From assembly GCF_030272615.1 (NCBI RefSeq), contig NC_081414.1, forward strand, positions 339,680,502 to 339,744,501: DNA of 64,000 nt. Reading direction: 5' to 3'. The notes under the pieces are model-generated. The model worked only from the letters and a program-made list of their open reading frames with translations. It had not been told where the DNA came from and did not search any database. Positions 1 to 10,487 of this stretch are shown here, in pieces. Source of the DNA: Cryptomeria japonica (taxonomy: Eukaryota; Streptophyta; Pinopsida; Cupressales; Cupressaceae). The translations under genes were made by a program, and so were the position numbers. The first letter of the stretch is position 1, and the number at the start of each line of letters is the position of its first letter.

Positions 1-1890
1 AGAACCAGACAAAAATAACAGGCAGTGAGGTCTCCGGTCAAGAAGACAACTCCCAAGAAAAATATAACACGAAAGAAGAAAAGGACTCAACAAAACATTG
101 CCCCAATTGAAAAACTACTAAATGAAATAACTGAGGAAGGAAAGCTTAAGAACATAGAAAAATTATATGATACACTATCAGCTGATGAAAAAGAGCAAGT
201 TGAAAATAGTGTTATTTTACACCTGGATATCTATAAGAAGTTCTTAATGCAAGTTGTAGATGAACTACCAGATGAACTATTCAAGAGACTAGAAGAAAGA
301 AGACAAGCTGTTGTAGAGCTTGATAAGAAAATTAAAGTTGAAAAACTACTTGTTGTTTACCCAGTTAACTCACCGAAGGAGATAGATGATCTAATTGCAG
401 AAGCCAAGCGGTCAGTATTCTCTACTACACACCGGCATATTTCACTAATGGTTGGAAGGGTAAATGAGGTAATAGAGGAAACTAAAAATGCATGGGATAT
501 ATTCCTTGTTGAGAAGGAAAAATAGGAAGAATACATAAACCCTAAACCAATAAAAGTATATCAGAAAGATAAGGACAAAGGAAAAGAAAAAGTTGGTGGA
601 CCTCCTAGTATCAAAATAAGAGATAACTTATCCCCACCACCTTTGATTACTCCACTGGTAGCAACAACTAAAGATAAACCGATAGATGAGAGTATGGATA
701 TAGAGGATACTAATCCTAATTTAGAGGTACCATACACTGTGGATGTTGATACTCAAAAGGTCAACATTGTGGTAGATAAAGACACAACCGATAAAATAGA
801 TATGGCTAGTGAGACACCGGTAACTGATGGAACTGATAAAACACAAGAAAAACTGACAGATGATAACATAGGGCAACAAACAGATCAACAAACAGACACA
901 CAAATAGATCAACAGGCAGAGACATAAATAGAGACACAAGCTAAGCAATAGGCTCCAAAACAGCAACAAGTAAATGTAGAATTAGTACCACTAGCATCTA
1001 GTGAACAAGGTAAACCATTGGTTAAGGAAATGGAGACATAGACTGACCTACTAGAGGTCACTACAAGCAAGGATAGTGCTCCCACTGATAGAATTCAGTA
1101 TGTTGGTTCCTCTTCTACATGATTTAAATCAACCAATGTAACTCAAGTTCTTTTAGATTCTTTGAAAAAAATAATAGATTGTACCTCACAAGCTTATAAA
1201 GCTATAGATGACACAATCCCAATTTTGAAGATGATAGCTCCAAACTACAATGTAGATAATAAGGATTCTTTGAGTCAACTTGACACTTTGTCGAAGTATA
1301 TTACTGACAACATAGTGACAATTGAGCAAATAAAGGAAGATGCATTCAAAGAGAAGTTAGAAAAAGAAAAATAGAAATTCTTTGAGGATCAAATAAAGAA
1401 GTGTACTAGGGAATTTGACACACTTCTACCGGAACTATGCAGCTCATTGAAGGAATTTAAAACTCTATACAGAGACATATGCAAGACAAACTTCTTAACA
1501 GTTGACATAGATAAGAAAATGAGCAAGGTACAAGAAGAAATAAATAAACTTGCTGACAATTTTGTTAATTCACCTGATACATTATCAGTTTTTGAGCAAA
1601 AGATAACTAGTTTTGAGGAAGAATTATTGAAGCTAGAAAGAGAAAAGGAGAGAATAATAAACAAGGCTAAGAATCTGAGATTAAGACTAAGTCCAAGACT
1701 AGACTATCTAGTATCCTTTAGGAAGGAAATATCTGAGGCATTAGTACAAGGACAAAAAACACTGGTAGAGCATATGCAGCACCTCACTGGTATAGTTGAA
1801 AGAACAAAGGTAGCAATAAAAGATAGTAAGAAGTTTTTGGAAAGCATAAATTTGGTTTTGGCAGATCTTTTTCAAATTGTAACCACCTAG
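1..1890 (+). pseudogene. Extra coiled-coil ORF at the 3' end of Copia element Z, interrupted by stops
   Basis: One reading frame runs from the window edge to a stop at 1890, about 630 codons, with no frameshift but in-frame stops near 523, 925, 949, 1039, 1120 and 1372. Several look like Gln CAA/CAG changed to TAA/TAG. The first 25 residues of the open part are Lys-rich; residues to about 165 are charged and heptad-like; the middle is acidic and Thr/Gln-rich; the last 150 residues are again a predicted coiled coil. No RT, RNase H or integrase motif and no clear membrane segment is visible. It lies between the expected pol end and the 3' LTR, the place of the additional or env-like ORF of some plant Copia lineages such as SIRE. 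Its function is unknown; the label rests on position and composition. Confidence 0.65.
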
Positions 1891-2097
1891 TTACAACGTT
1901 GAGACAGAAAACTACAACTCTACTGACACTTTGACAACCTTTCTCATTAATGCCAAAGGGGGAGTAGTAGTATGAGAAAATAATCAGCAAAAGACTTATC
2001 TGCTCAGGGAGAGCTCACATATTTTTGGTACACAAGTTTTGGATACACTTTTTGAAATTTTCTCATGAGTGTTGCCATCAATGCCAAAGGGGGAGAT
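1891..2097 (+). other. 3' noncoding region of Z with two polypurine tracts
   Basis: The tract that primes plus-strand synthesis, AAAGGGGGAGA, is at 2086-2096, one base before the LTR. A second near-copy, AAAGGGGGAG, is at 1955-1964. Both sit in the same context (AATGCCAAAGGGGGAG). The same doubling is seen in A, B, G and J. Confidence 0.75.
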
Positions 2098-2923
2098 TGT
2101 TGGCATATGCACACTCCAATGAGACATTGTAGGTGATTGAAGGTTTTCTCATTGATGGCAACCTTACAATTCTATGACACCAGCAAGGCATTCCACCGGC
2201 ACTAGCAAAATCAGACTCTACACCGGCACTCAAACCACCAACACTGACAGTGAAAGGAAGCATACCGTCACAGAGGCCGACAGGATTTTTGTTATAATAT
2301 ATTTTGTTTATTATTGTAAAATCTTTATAATCTGACTTGGCAACATTGTAAAATGACTCATATATACAAGACATCATTGCAGAACATTGTAAGAGATGTA
2401 AGGATTATTATGGTAGAATGTATTAGGCAAAATAAGGTAGACCTATTATGCAAATTATAGGTTAAGGGTTTATGTAAGAAGCAGAGCAGAAACTGATACT
2501 GGATCTGGCATTATAGATGCTATTTTGAAGTAGTACAAGACACTAGATTTATATAATCCATTTTGTAAGTCAGTGAGACTTCCCATTTTGTAATTGAGTA
2601 GTGAGCTCTAGGAACTTGGCCTTCCTATATGTGCAGGCCCCTCTTGTAGCAGTAATATTCTTTTATTGGCCAGTAAGTGAATATTGTGGGTCACAAATCC
2701 CACCATGGTTTTTCCCACAGTGGGTTTTCTCATTAAATCTTTGTGTTATGGTGTGTTTTTCATGTGGTTGCTTTTATCTCTGTTTATTGCATTACTTCTT
2801 GTTTACTGGTACATAGTTTTCATATGTTCTACATGTTTTAAGTTAAGAAATCCAATACACCAATTAGATACTGATTCACCCCCCCTCTCAGTATCTATGG
2901 GAATCCTAATAGGCTCTTCACCA
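2098..2923 (+). repeat. 3' LTR of Copia element Z
   Basis: It starts TGTTGGCATATGCACAC right after the polypurine tract and ends near a C-run motif (GATTCACCCCCCCTCTCAG) followed by CTCTTCACCA. The exact 3' end is uncertain by a few bases (2920 or 2923). It contains the module found in every Copia LTR here, CCACCATGGTTTTTCCC, near 2700. There is no partner LTR in the window. Confidence 0.7.
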
Positions 2924-3169
2924 GGTGTACTCTAGAAGAGTACAAATTTTGCGAGTTCCTACTCACACCATGGTTTTCTCTCATTTGGGTTTCAACGATA
3001 TAAATCTTGGTATCACTATGTATCTTTTCATGCATGCATATTCTTCTGCAGTAATTGGTTGTATTGATGAATATTAAGTTAGTGCAGACTTGAGTTAAAA
3101 GTTTTAATTGTGTAATACTGGTAAAGTGTTGATTCACCCCTCCCCTCTCAACATTGGTTGGGACTAAAA
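2924..3169 (+). repeat. Right-hand end of the 5' LTR of element A
   Basis: About 245 bases with the usual last modules of these Copia LTRs: CACCATGGTTTTCTC, TTTGGGTTTC, and the C-rich GATTCACCCCTCCCCTCTCA, directly before the primer site. The final CA seems mutated to AA. The first part of this LTR is missing; insertion of Z explains that best, although simple 5' truncation cannot be excluded. Confidence 0.6.
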
Positions 3170-3183
3170 ATTGGTATCAAAGC
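3170..3183 (+). other. Primer binding site of element A
   Basis: ATTGGTATCAAAGC matches the initiator-Met tRNA primer site of plant Copia elements (TGGTATCAGAGC) with one change. Confidence 0.75.
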
Positions 3184-3233
3184 TTTGGTCCTTAGATTCA
3201 GAAGAACCTTAACAGCTTAAGGAAATATCCAAG

Positions 3234-4263
3234 ATGATGCGAAAGGAGGTTCCTAAGTTCTCTAAGGAGAATTACACCTTATGGTGTGGTATAATGAAGC
3301 TCTATCTAAGAACCCTAGGAGAACAATACTAGAACCTATAATCATAGAGTATAATGAACCTACAAGGATTCTCACTACAGATCAAATCAAAGAAAGGCAA
3401 GACAACTTTGCTACTATGGATCTGATTGCTAGCACTCTATTTGATAATGAGTATGCTAAGGTTCAAGATTTGAAAACAATTTTTCAGATGTGGAATAAGA
3501 TGAAGACTTTTTATGGAGGATATCCTCATGTTCAAAAGGCTAAAGAAGATAGTTTGAGAGGGAAATTTGATGAGATGAGGATGCAAGAAGGAGAAAATAT
3601 AGAACAATATAGTAAAAGAATAAAGGATGTAGTAAATTATATCATAAGCGTTGGAGGAAAGCTTGAATAAGATGATGTGGTTAGAAAAATCTTGAGGACC
3701 TTGCTATCACAATATGCCATAAGAGCTTCTGTAATTCAGGAACTCAGATACTTGGGAATAGTTAATGTTTCGCTTGGCTCACTAATCAGTAAGTTGACTG
3801 CCTTTGAACTGAGCAACTATGATAACAATGTACCAATGATTGATGTTTCCTTCAAAGCTTCCATGATGCATGCACCAACAAGGAGAGGAAAAGAAACTAG
3901 AAGTAGTTCTACTACAAGAACTAGTCATTCTCATGAAAGTGATGACCTATTATCTAAAGAATAGGAACAAGATGAGATCGAAGCTCTATTGGCAAGAAGA
4001 TTGCCAAGATGAAAAGGAAAGTATAAAGGTAAACTTCCCTTGAAGTGCTTCTCCTATAATAAAATAGTTCATATTTGATCTAGATGTCTTGATAATGATA
4101 GAAAGAATAATTTTAGAAGCTACAAGGACAAGAGAAAGAAGGAGTGCTATCTTGCAGAAGGAGTTACCAATGAAGATTTAGAAGGATCTGATGGAGATGG
4201 AATTACATTCGTGGTAGTAAAGGAAGATAACATAGAGGAAGGTGATATGGCACTGATTTCTAG
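3234..4263 (+). pseudogene. Broken gag of Copia element A
   Basis: The start at 3234 gives MMRKEVPKFSKENYTLW, the same opening as the gags of B and E (MKREGPKF). A stop follows after about 32 codons and the frame then shifts. The Copia gag core (UBN2-type) is recognisable at 3281-3670 (YGGYPHVQKAKEDSLRGKF) and continues past a stop into 3677-3964. The zinc knuckle near 4045-4090 is damaged: the second Cys of CX2C is Tyr and a stop follows His. The product would package element RNA in cytoplasmic particles; this copy cannot make it. Confidence 0.8.
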
Positions 4264-4645
4264 TTCAAACTAGTGTAGAGACTAGGTAATTTACTATGGT
4301 TGCACTGACCAAATGATCGATGATAGAAATAAATTCCTCAGCATGGAGGATTGCAATAGAGGAATGGTGAGATTTGGAAATGATGCTCCTTGTGCAGTAA
4401 AAGGTAAGGGATCTATAGCCCTAAATGATAAAACAAATTGTGAAAATGTTTATTGGGTAGAAGGGATAAAATATTATCTGTTAAGTGTTGCTCAACTTAA
4501 CAATAAGGGTTACCAGTTAGAATTCAATGAAGGAATATGCAAAATAAATGACAAATCAAGAATTTTGATTGCTACCGGTAAACAATCTAGAGGTAATATG
4601 TTTCACCTAGACACCACCATAGGTAGTTGTCTAATGACAAGGTAG
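4264..4645 (+). pseudogene. Broken aspartic protease region of Copia element A
   Basis: The block after gag aligns with the protease of B, E, G and J: MVRFGNDAPCAVKGKGSI, then VYWVEGIKYYLLSVAQLNNK. Where the others read WIIDSGCSHHM, this copy reads VIYYGCTDQM, so the catalytic Asp-Ser-Gly is lost. The frame ends at a stop at 4645. Confidence 0.75.
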
Positions 4646-5640
4646 AAGACAGTAGGCACAAAAGACTGTGTCATGTTAATTTTGATAGCATGGCAAAAGT
4701 GAGTAAAATGAAGTCTATCAGAGGTATGCCTAATATTATGAAACCCAAAAAATGCTATGTGTAAAGAATGCCAACTAGGAAAGTTAATCGGGTCTAGTTT
4801 TAGCAGAAAATATTATTCATCTGAGAATATGCTAGACTTAGTTCATACATACTTGTGTGGTCCTATGAGGACCAAGAGTTCCTTTGGAGACTGGTATTTT
4901 ATGTTGTTTGTAGATGACTTCTCAAGAATGATGTGGGCAGTATTCTTGAAAGAAAAATATGAATCCTTTCACATGTTTGAAGTATTCAAGGCTTGAGTAG
5001 AGAGAGGAATTGGTAAGAATCTAAAATGTTTCAGATCAGAGAGAGGAGGAGAGTTCACATCTCAAGAGTTTATGAATTATTGTGAAGAACAGATTATGAG
5101 ACAAATGGCTGCACCCATGATGCCTTAGTAGAATGGGGTTTTTGAAAGAAGGAACAAAACTCTTATTGATTGTGGGAGGACTCTAATGATACAGAAGGAT
5201 ATTCCACATATCTTCTAGAGAGAAGAAGTAAGCACTGTTGTGTATACCTTGAACCAGATACAGGGAAGAAAGGGGCAATTTAAACTCCCTATGAATTATG
5301 GTGAGGATACTCACCTAATGTGAGATATTTCAAAGTAATTGGAAGTAGGTGCTATATCAAGAGGGATGAGTACTCTGGAAAGTTTGATCCCAAGAGTGAT
5401 GAAGGAACCTTCTTAGGTTACTCCACAAAGAGTGAATCATATCGATGTTTAAACAAAAGGACTAGTAAGATTGCGGAGAGTGCTAATGTCAGAGTAGATG
5501 AGTTCTCTGAGAAAAATGAATAGGATAGCAAGAGTGAACCAGAGGATTATAAAGGATTCGAGTACACTATACCAGTCAAACCTACTAAAGAGGATCATGT
5601 TGTAGTGGCAAATGAAGAAGCTTGTGAACAAGAACCTGCA
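4646..5640 (+). pseudogene. Broken integrase of Copia element A
   Basis: Pieces of the GAG-pre-integrase zinc region (CKECQLGKL) and the catalytic core (LDLVHTYLCGPM, with VDDFSRMMW) lie in 4757-4996, followed by a stop, then the core end with FRSERGGEFTS and KQNG-like remains near 5010-5150. The C-terminal part with FKVIGSRCYIKRDEYSGKF and FLGYSTKSESYRC is at 5320-5523. At least four stops separate them. The protein would insert cDNA; it is dead here. Confidence 0.8.
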
Positions 5641-6891
5641 CAACCGGTAGAAGAAGCTCCAAGAAATGAACTGGTACTAGCAAAGTATGTAAGAAAAAAC
5701 AACTCCACTGAAAATATCATTGGTGATAAAGATGCAGGAGTATTGACAAGAAGAAGAGAAAGAGAGAATGTTTATTTGCTCTCCAAAATTGAGCCCAAAA
5801 CAACAAAAGAGGCTCCAAAAGATGAAGATTGGATCAAAGTCATGGAAGAGGAACTAGAACAAATTGATAAAAATGAAACTTGGACTCTAGTGCCTAGACC
5901 AGAGAACAAAAATGTGATAGGCACCAAATGGGTGTTTAGAAACAAAATAAATGAAACTGGTCAAGTAGTAAGAAACAAAGCAAGGTTAGTCTACAAAGGG
6001 TATGCTCAGGAAGAGGGCTTGGACTATGGAGAAACCTTTGCAAAGGTGGACATGCTAGAAGGGACTTGAATCTTGCTTGCCTATGCTGCTTACAAGAAAT
6101 TCAAAGTTTACCAAATGGATGTCAAATCAATATTCTTAAACAATGTGATAGAGGAAGAAGTGTACATAGAGAAACCATAAGTGTTTGCATCAGAAGATGG
6201 AAGAGATATGGTATGCAGGCTAAAGAAGGCTCTATATGGGCTAAAACAAGTACCAAGAGCTTGATATGAGAGGCTGCACTCATATCTATTAAGCATAGGG
6301 TTCAAGAGAACTAGTAATAACAATAACCTGTATTTGAAGACCAGAGAAAAAGGAAAACATCTGATTGCATAATTTTTTTTCGATGACATTATCTTTAAAG
6401 GAGATGATGAGATGAGAAAAGGTTTTGCAGAATAAATGAAGCAAGAGTTTGAAATATCCATGATCGGTGAAATAAAATTCTTCATCAGCCTGCAAGTCTC
6501 ATAGAAGAATGGCATATTCATTAGCTAAACCAAGTATATAAGGGAAATTTTGAAGACTTTTAGAATGGAAGATTGCAAACCTGTTGGAACTCCAATGGTT
6601 ATAGGTTGCAAGATCTCCAAAAATGATGAGGCTCATGAAGTAAATGAGACACTTTACCAATCCATGATCGGTATGTTGTAGTATGTAGTACACAGTAGAC
6701 CAGATATAGCACAAGTTGTTGGCTTGGTTGCCAGATTTGCTGCAAATCCAAAAGAGACTCATCTAGTGGCAGTCAAGAGAATATTTAGATACCTAAAGGG
6801 GACTGATGAGTATGGCCTCTTGTATCCATATAAGTGTGATTTCAACCTAAGAGTCTTCACAGATGCTAACTGGGCAGGAAACATTGATGAC
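5641..6891 (+). pseudogene. Broken reverse transcriptase and RNase H (5' part) of Copia element A
   Basis: The RT opens with WIKVMEEELEQIDKNETW and [19 protein letters not shown] (5605-6069), then continues across stops through VYQMDVKSIFLN, ALYGLKQVPRA and the catalytic block FFFDDIIFKGDD, which is FVDD or YVDD in the other elements. RNase H begins with YVVHSRPDIAQVVGLVARF and FRYLKGTDEYGLLY and stops at NWAGNIDD, where element B is inserted. The remainder is at 55788-56216. Confidence 0.85.
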
Positions 6892-6896
6892 ATAAA
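6892..6896. repeat. Left target site duplication of element B (ATAAA)
   Basis: ATAAA precedes the TGTTGG start of B; AGAAA follows the other LTR at 55783-55787. One mismatch fits the age of the insertion. The AGA AAA codons restored by the right copy are expected in the Copia RNase H. Confidence 0.65.
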
Positions 6897-8261
6897 TGTT
6901 GGTATATGATGAAGTGGTGACAATGTATGTTGTCATTGATGTCAATAGGTAAATTGGTATGAAGTAGTATAAAGATTGGAAGTGGTTATGCTCAACCAAG
7001 ATGGAGTGGACCGGTGTTGGGGTTCACTAAGTGTGACTACCGATTAGTAGTCTTTGTTCAGCTCTAGGGTTTTTGGTTTGGCTTATGTGGTCCAATTGAT
7101 GACATTCTGTGATGAGTTAGTTAAGAGATAATGATGACATCATGGTGCCATGTCAATTATGTGCATGTGAAGGATTTATTTAAGGATCTTGCATGTGAAG
7201 ATAGAATGCATTGAATGTCTACCTCAGGAATGCATGATGTTCTGAATGGTGTACGAAGAGCACGTGATGGGTTATAGATTTACAGATGAGGTGAATATTG
7301 GATGATGTAGAATGACTTGAGATCTATTTTAGATTGCTTCATTCTATGCAATGGATCTAACAGTCAGGATTAGACCACTTGTAATTGTAAACCTAAAATG
7401 TTTAGGGTTTAGGGTTTATGCAACCGACCTAATTCTTGTCTATAAGGTCAATGATGTTTGTTATTGTTTGGCTTGGAAAATGATGTGTTTGTGTCCACAT
7501 GTTGAGATACTTTTCAAACCAAAGTGTGCAATCTGTAGAGTGTGATTGCAGAGGAGAGGAGCTGAAAAAAATCTGCCTTAGCAAGTAGTGTTGTTATCAA
7601 ATCAAAGCTTTACCTGTTGACTTCTAACCATTTCAATAGAAGGAAAATCCCTTGACTGGGTAGCTTTAACAGGCTTGTTGCAAATCCTCTAACCAGTTGA
7701 CTCAAGTTCATTGAGTTCTTTAAATCCTCTAGTGAGGTAACCTTTAACAGAGTTTATAGCCATCCCTTAACCAAGTGATCTCTAATAGGATCGATTCCTA
7801 ATAGAACTTTATTGTAAAGTATTTAACCGGACTAGGCTCCTAACAGAGTGTACTTCAAAAGAGTTCAAAACAAACTTGTGGATATTCATCCCCACCGTGG
7901 TTTTTCCCATTTGGGTTTCCACATGAAAAAATCCATGTGTTATATGTTGTGAGTTTTCATGTGATGATTGAGTAGTCTTTGATTAAATTTGAATATGCAT
8001 GTAGTGCTAAATGATTGTGGTATTGTTGATACAACTCATGCTTGATTATATCAAGAAGTATTCATCAAGATTTAAGATCTGTCAAATGTTGTCTAAAGGA
8101 TCTGTGTTTAACCGGTATAACCATGGTTAAGTTCAATGGTGAAGACAATCAGTCGGTATTGTTTTAATATGATAACATGTTGAGAAAGTTTTTGTCTATA
8201 CTGATTCACCCCCCCCCTCTCAGTACCAGTTAGGGTATTATTTGTTCATCATTATTCATCA
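6897..8261 (+). repeat. 5' LTR of Copia element B
   Basis: It starts TGTTGGTATATGATGAAG and ends TTATTCATCA, immediately before the primer site. It carries the shared modules CCACCGTGGTTTTTCCC and GATTCACCCCCCCCCTCTCAG. A short TTTAGGGTTTAGGGTTTA stretch lies at 7401-7418. The partner is at 54408-55782. Confidence 0.85.
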
Positions 8262-8275
8262 ATTGGTATCAGAGC
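8262..8275 (+). other. Primer binding site of element B
   Basis: ATTGGTATCAGAGC directly after the LTR is the canonical plant Copia initiator-Met primer site. Confidence 0.85.
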
Positions 8276-8332
8276 TACTCTAGGTCCTCGGTGATATAAG
8301 CTTAACTGCTTGAGGCAAAAGATCCCGCTTTA

Positions 8333-9258
8333 ATGATGAAGAGGGAAGGTCCTAAGTTTAATAGGGATAACTTCAAAATATGGAAGGACAAAATAAAGAT
8401 TTATATTAAGAGTTTGGGTGCTCAACACTAGAGCTATGTTGAGAATTCCTATGTAATCCTCACTAGCACTCTAACCGATGATTAGAAAAGAGAGATTCAA
8501 GAAAATGGGCAAGTCATGGAAGCCCTTATTAGCAGCCTATCCAATATTGAGTTCATTGATGTACAAGATAAGGACACTCCTAAGGATGTATGGGACACAT
8601 TGGAAATAATTTATGGTGGTGATGAGCATGTCAAGAAGGCTAAGCAAGAAAGCCTTAGAGGAAAATTGGAAGACATGAGGATGGTTGAAGGTGAGACCAT
8701 TCAATAATATGGCATAAGGATCATGACTGTGGTTGGAGATATCAAGAGTACTGGTGGAACAATTGATGATGTCACCATTGTTAGTAAAGTTTTGAGATCA
8801 TTATTACCAGTTTATGCAATCAGGGTTGTTGTTATTTAGGAGTTAAGGTCTATCGACAAGACAAAGGTATCTCTAGACTTTATCATTGCAAAGTTGACTG
8901 CATATGAATTGAATAGCTATGATGGTAGTGCTTAGAAATAGAGTCGGCCTTTAGAGCATCTATTTCCTCTGCACCAACCAAAAAAGGAAAAGAAGTCAAC
9001 AACAGTTATGAATCTAGGCCAAATAGAGACATGGATGATGAGGAGATTCTGATGGAGTTTGAAGCTCTTCTTGCAAAGAGACTTCCAAAAGGCATCAAAA
9101 AATAAAGAGGTAAGCTTCCTCTAAAATGTTTTTCCTGCAATAAGATAGGACATATAGCTATTAACTGTCCTAACAATGACAATAAGGATAAACCAAAAAG
9201 GTTTAGAAAGTATAAAGGAGGAGGTAGGAGAAATTGTCTTGTTGTAGTAGATGAAGGT
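8333..9258 (+). pseudogene. Broken gag of Copia element B
   Basis: Starts MMKREGPKFNRDNFKIW at 8333; in-frame stops occur after about 32, 50 and 124 codons. The gag core (VWDTLEIIYGGDEHVKKAK, then RGKLEDMRMVEGETIQ) is at 8516-8707. A one- or two-base deletion near 8935 shifts frame relative to E. The zinc knuckle CFSCNKIGHIAINC (CX2CX4HX4C) at about 9128-9170 is intact, the only intact one among the Copia gags here. The sequence breaks at VDEGVT, where C is inserted, and resumes at 24961 with VTNEESKDEENQDIVF. Confidence 0.85.
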
Positions 9259-9263
9259 GTTAC
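9259..9263. repeat. Left target site duplication of element C (GTTAC)
   Basis: GTTAC precedes the TGTAGCG start of C and is repeated exactly at 24961-24965 after the TTTACA end. The two copies lie in the same codons of the B gag-pol frame. Confidence 0.95.
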
Positions 9264-10465
9264 TGTAGCGTCCTAAAATTGTGACACTTGCAATTTCGAT
9301 TGCATTTCGATCTTCACGATGGCGACGCAACACGGAACCTGAATGGAGACCCCGAAACTTGCTCACGACACCAAAAAAATGCATTTTTCTAGCACCCTGG
9401 CCTGATCCTCCTTGCACCCTGCTGTCTCGGGAGGTGGGACCAGAGCGCCCTGGTCCCTGGCCCTATTTTGGGCCCGGTCTCCTATGGGACTTCGGGTCTT
9501 TTTGTTTGCAAAATGGAAAATATCATTTCCTGGTCGGCCTAAGGTGGGGAAAATCAGTCTATCAACCCTAATTGACAAGTATATAAACTACATTTTCCTC
9601 TCCCATTTGGGTAAGAAGGACATATGTGTACAAGCGTGGAAACGATACTCAAACATTCAAGCATTCAAGCATTCAAACATTCTTTCAAGCAATTGATCAT
9701 TCTAAGTCTCCATTCAAGGCTAAGTGTTGCATTCAAGACAAGGATTCAACCATTGAAGAGGAGATCACATACTACAACATACAACAAACAACAACATCTA
9801 TACCTTCGCACATAAGGATACAAACATCCTTACAACAAGGTATTATTACTTGTTTTACATTACAATCATTTACATTTATAGCATTTCTCATTTCTTGGTT
9901 AATTCCAAAACCGGGGTTTGACCTAAAGGCAAACCCCTAATCCCTAACCCCCCAATCGTCTTCACTTTTTCTGTGTGTAGGTTGCAGGTACGCGGCTGAA
10001 ATTGAAGATCTGGAATCCTTGTGCAGAGACGAACAGATCCCCCTTCGTTTCGCGGATTTTTCGGAGGACCGTGTGCACGCCGGGCACCATCATCCCGTCA
10101 ACTTTTGCTCAAATTTGCAGGATAGCGCCGTATCGACATTTTACTGCTAATTCCAGGTTCGCAACTTCATCCTATATCCCTATCTTAGTTTATAAGCAAA
10201 TCTTTCTCACTTTCTATGCATTCCTAGCTTGATCATTCTATGCACATTCTTTACAAAAGAGGGTAGCCTTGCTGTCTTAACCCTTGAAACTCATTTAGAA
10301 TCCAATCTTGCATTGTGTGGGATTGGATCTTGTGGGTTTCAACCCCTCTTTTGAATGTAAAGTCTCCCCTAAGTGAAAACTGTCAACCCTAGTAACCTCC
10401 CTTCTCTCTCCTTGGAGTTGGAAGAGGGGAGAGCAACTAGGGTTCGATCGATTTTCCGCTTTACA
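9264..10465 (+). repeat. 5' LTR of element C
   Basis: TGTAGCGTCCTAAAATTG to CCGCTTTACA. It holds one unit of a GC-rich palindromic repeat (9431-9470) where the 3' LTR has three, a TATA box near 9580, CATTCAAG repeats at 9653-9690, and a possible intron at 9840-9980. Confidence 0.9.
9580..9587 (+). promoter_or_regulatory. TATA box in the LTR of C
   Basis: TATATAAA in the context GACAAGTATATAAACT is kept in all four C/D LTRs (also near 12126, 18750 and 24075), while nearby bases vary. Transcription would start a few tens of bases downstream; the start itself is not visible. Confidence 0.6.
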
Positions 10466-10468
10466 TTT

Positions 10469-10487
10469 TGGTGAACCCGATGTGAAC
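10469..10487 (+). other. Candidate primer binding site of element C
   Basis: TGGTGAACCCGATGTGAAC starts three bases after the LTR and is kept in D at 13008-13026 with two transitions. I cannot name the tRNA. Confidence 0.5.

Larger units (their letters stand above)
1..2923 (+). mobile_element. Element Z: 3' part of a Ty1/Copia LTR retrotransposon
   Basis: Only the 3' end is in the window: an extra ORF, a short noncoding stretch with a polypurine tract, and one LTR. Orientation is plus because the tract AAAGGGGGAGA lies directly before a TGTTGG LTR start. The LTR is followed not by a primer site but by the right-hand end of another Copia LTR (element A), so Z most likely inserted into the 5' LTR of A. 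The left flank and its target duplication are outside the window, so the nesting of Z in A is inferred. Confidence 0.75.

Noticed and set aside
721-969. Minus-strand open frame with a hydrophobic, membrane-like translation
   Set aside because: It is the complement of the Thr/Gln/Asp-rich part of the Z ORF; the hydrophobicity is a by-product of that composition.
7401-7418. Telomere-like TTTAGGGTTTAGGGTTTA, also at 54902 and 26205
   Set aside because: Only about 2.5 units, and it recurs at the same place in LTRs of B and E, so it is LTR sequence and not a telomere relic.
9281-9571. Several open frames inside C/D LTRs (also 11785, 18445, 18513, 23707 and minus-strand partners)
   Set aside because: They lie in LTR U3/R sequence, overlap on both strands, and vary with repeat number.
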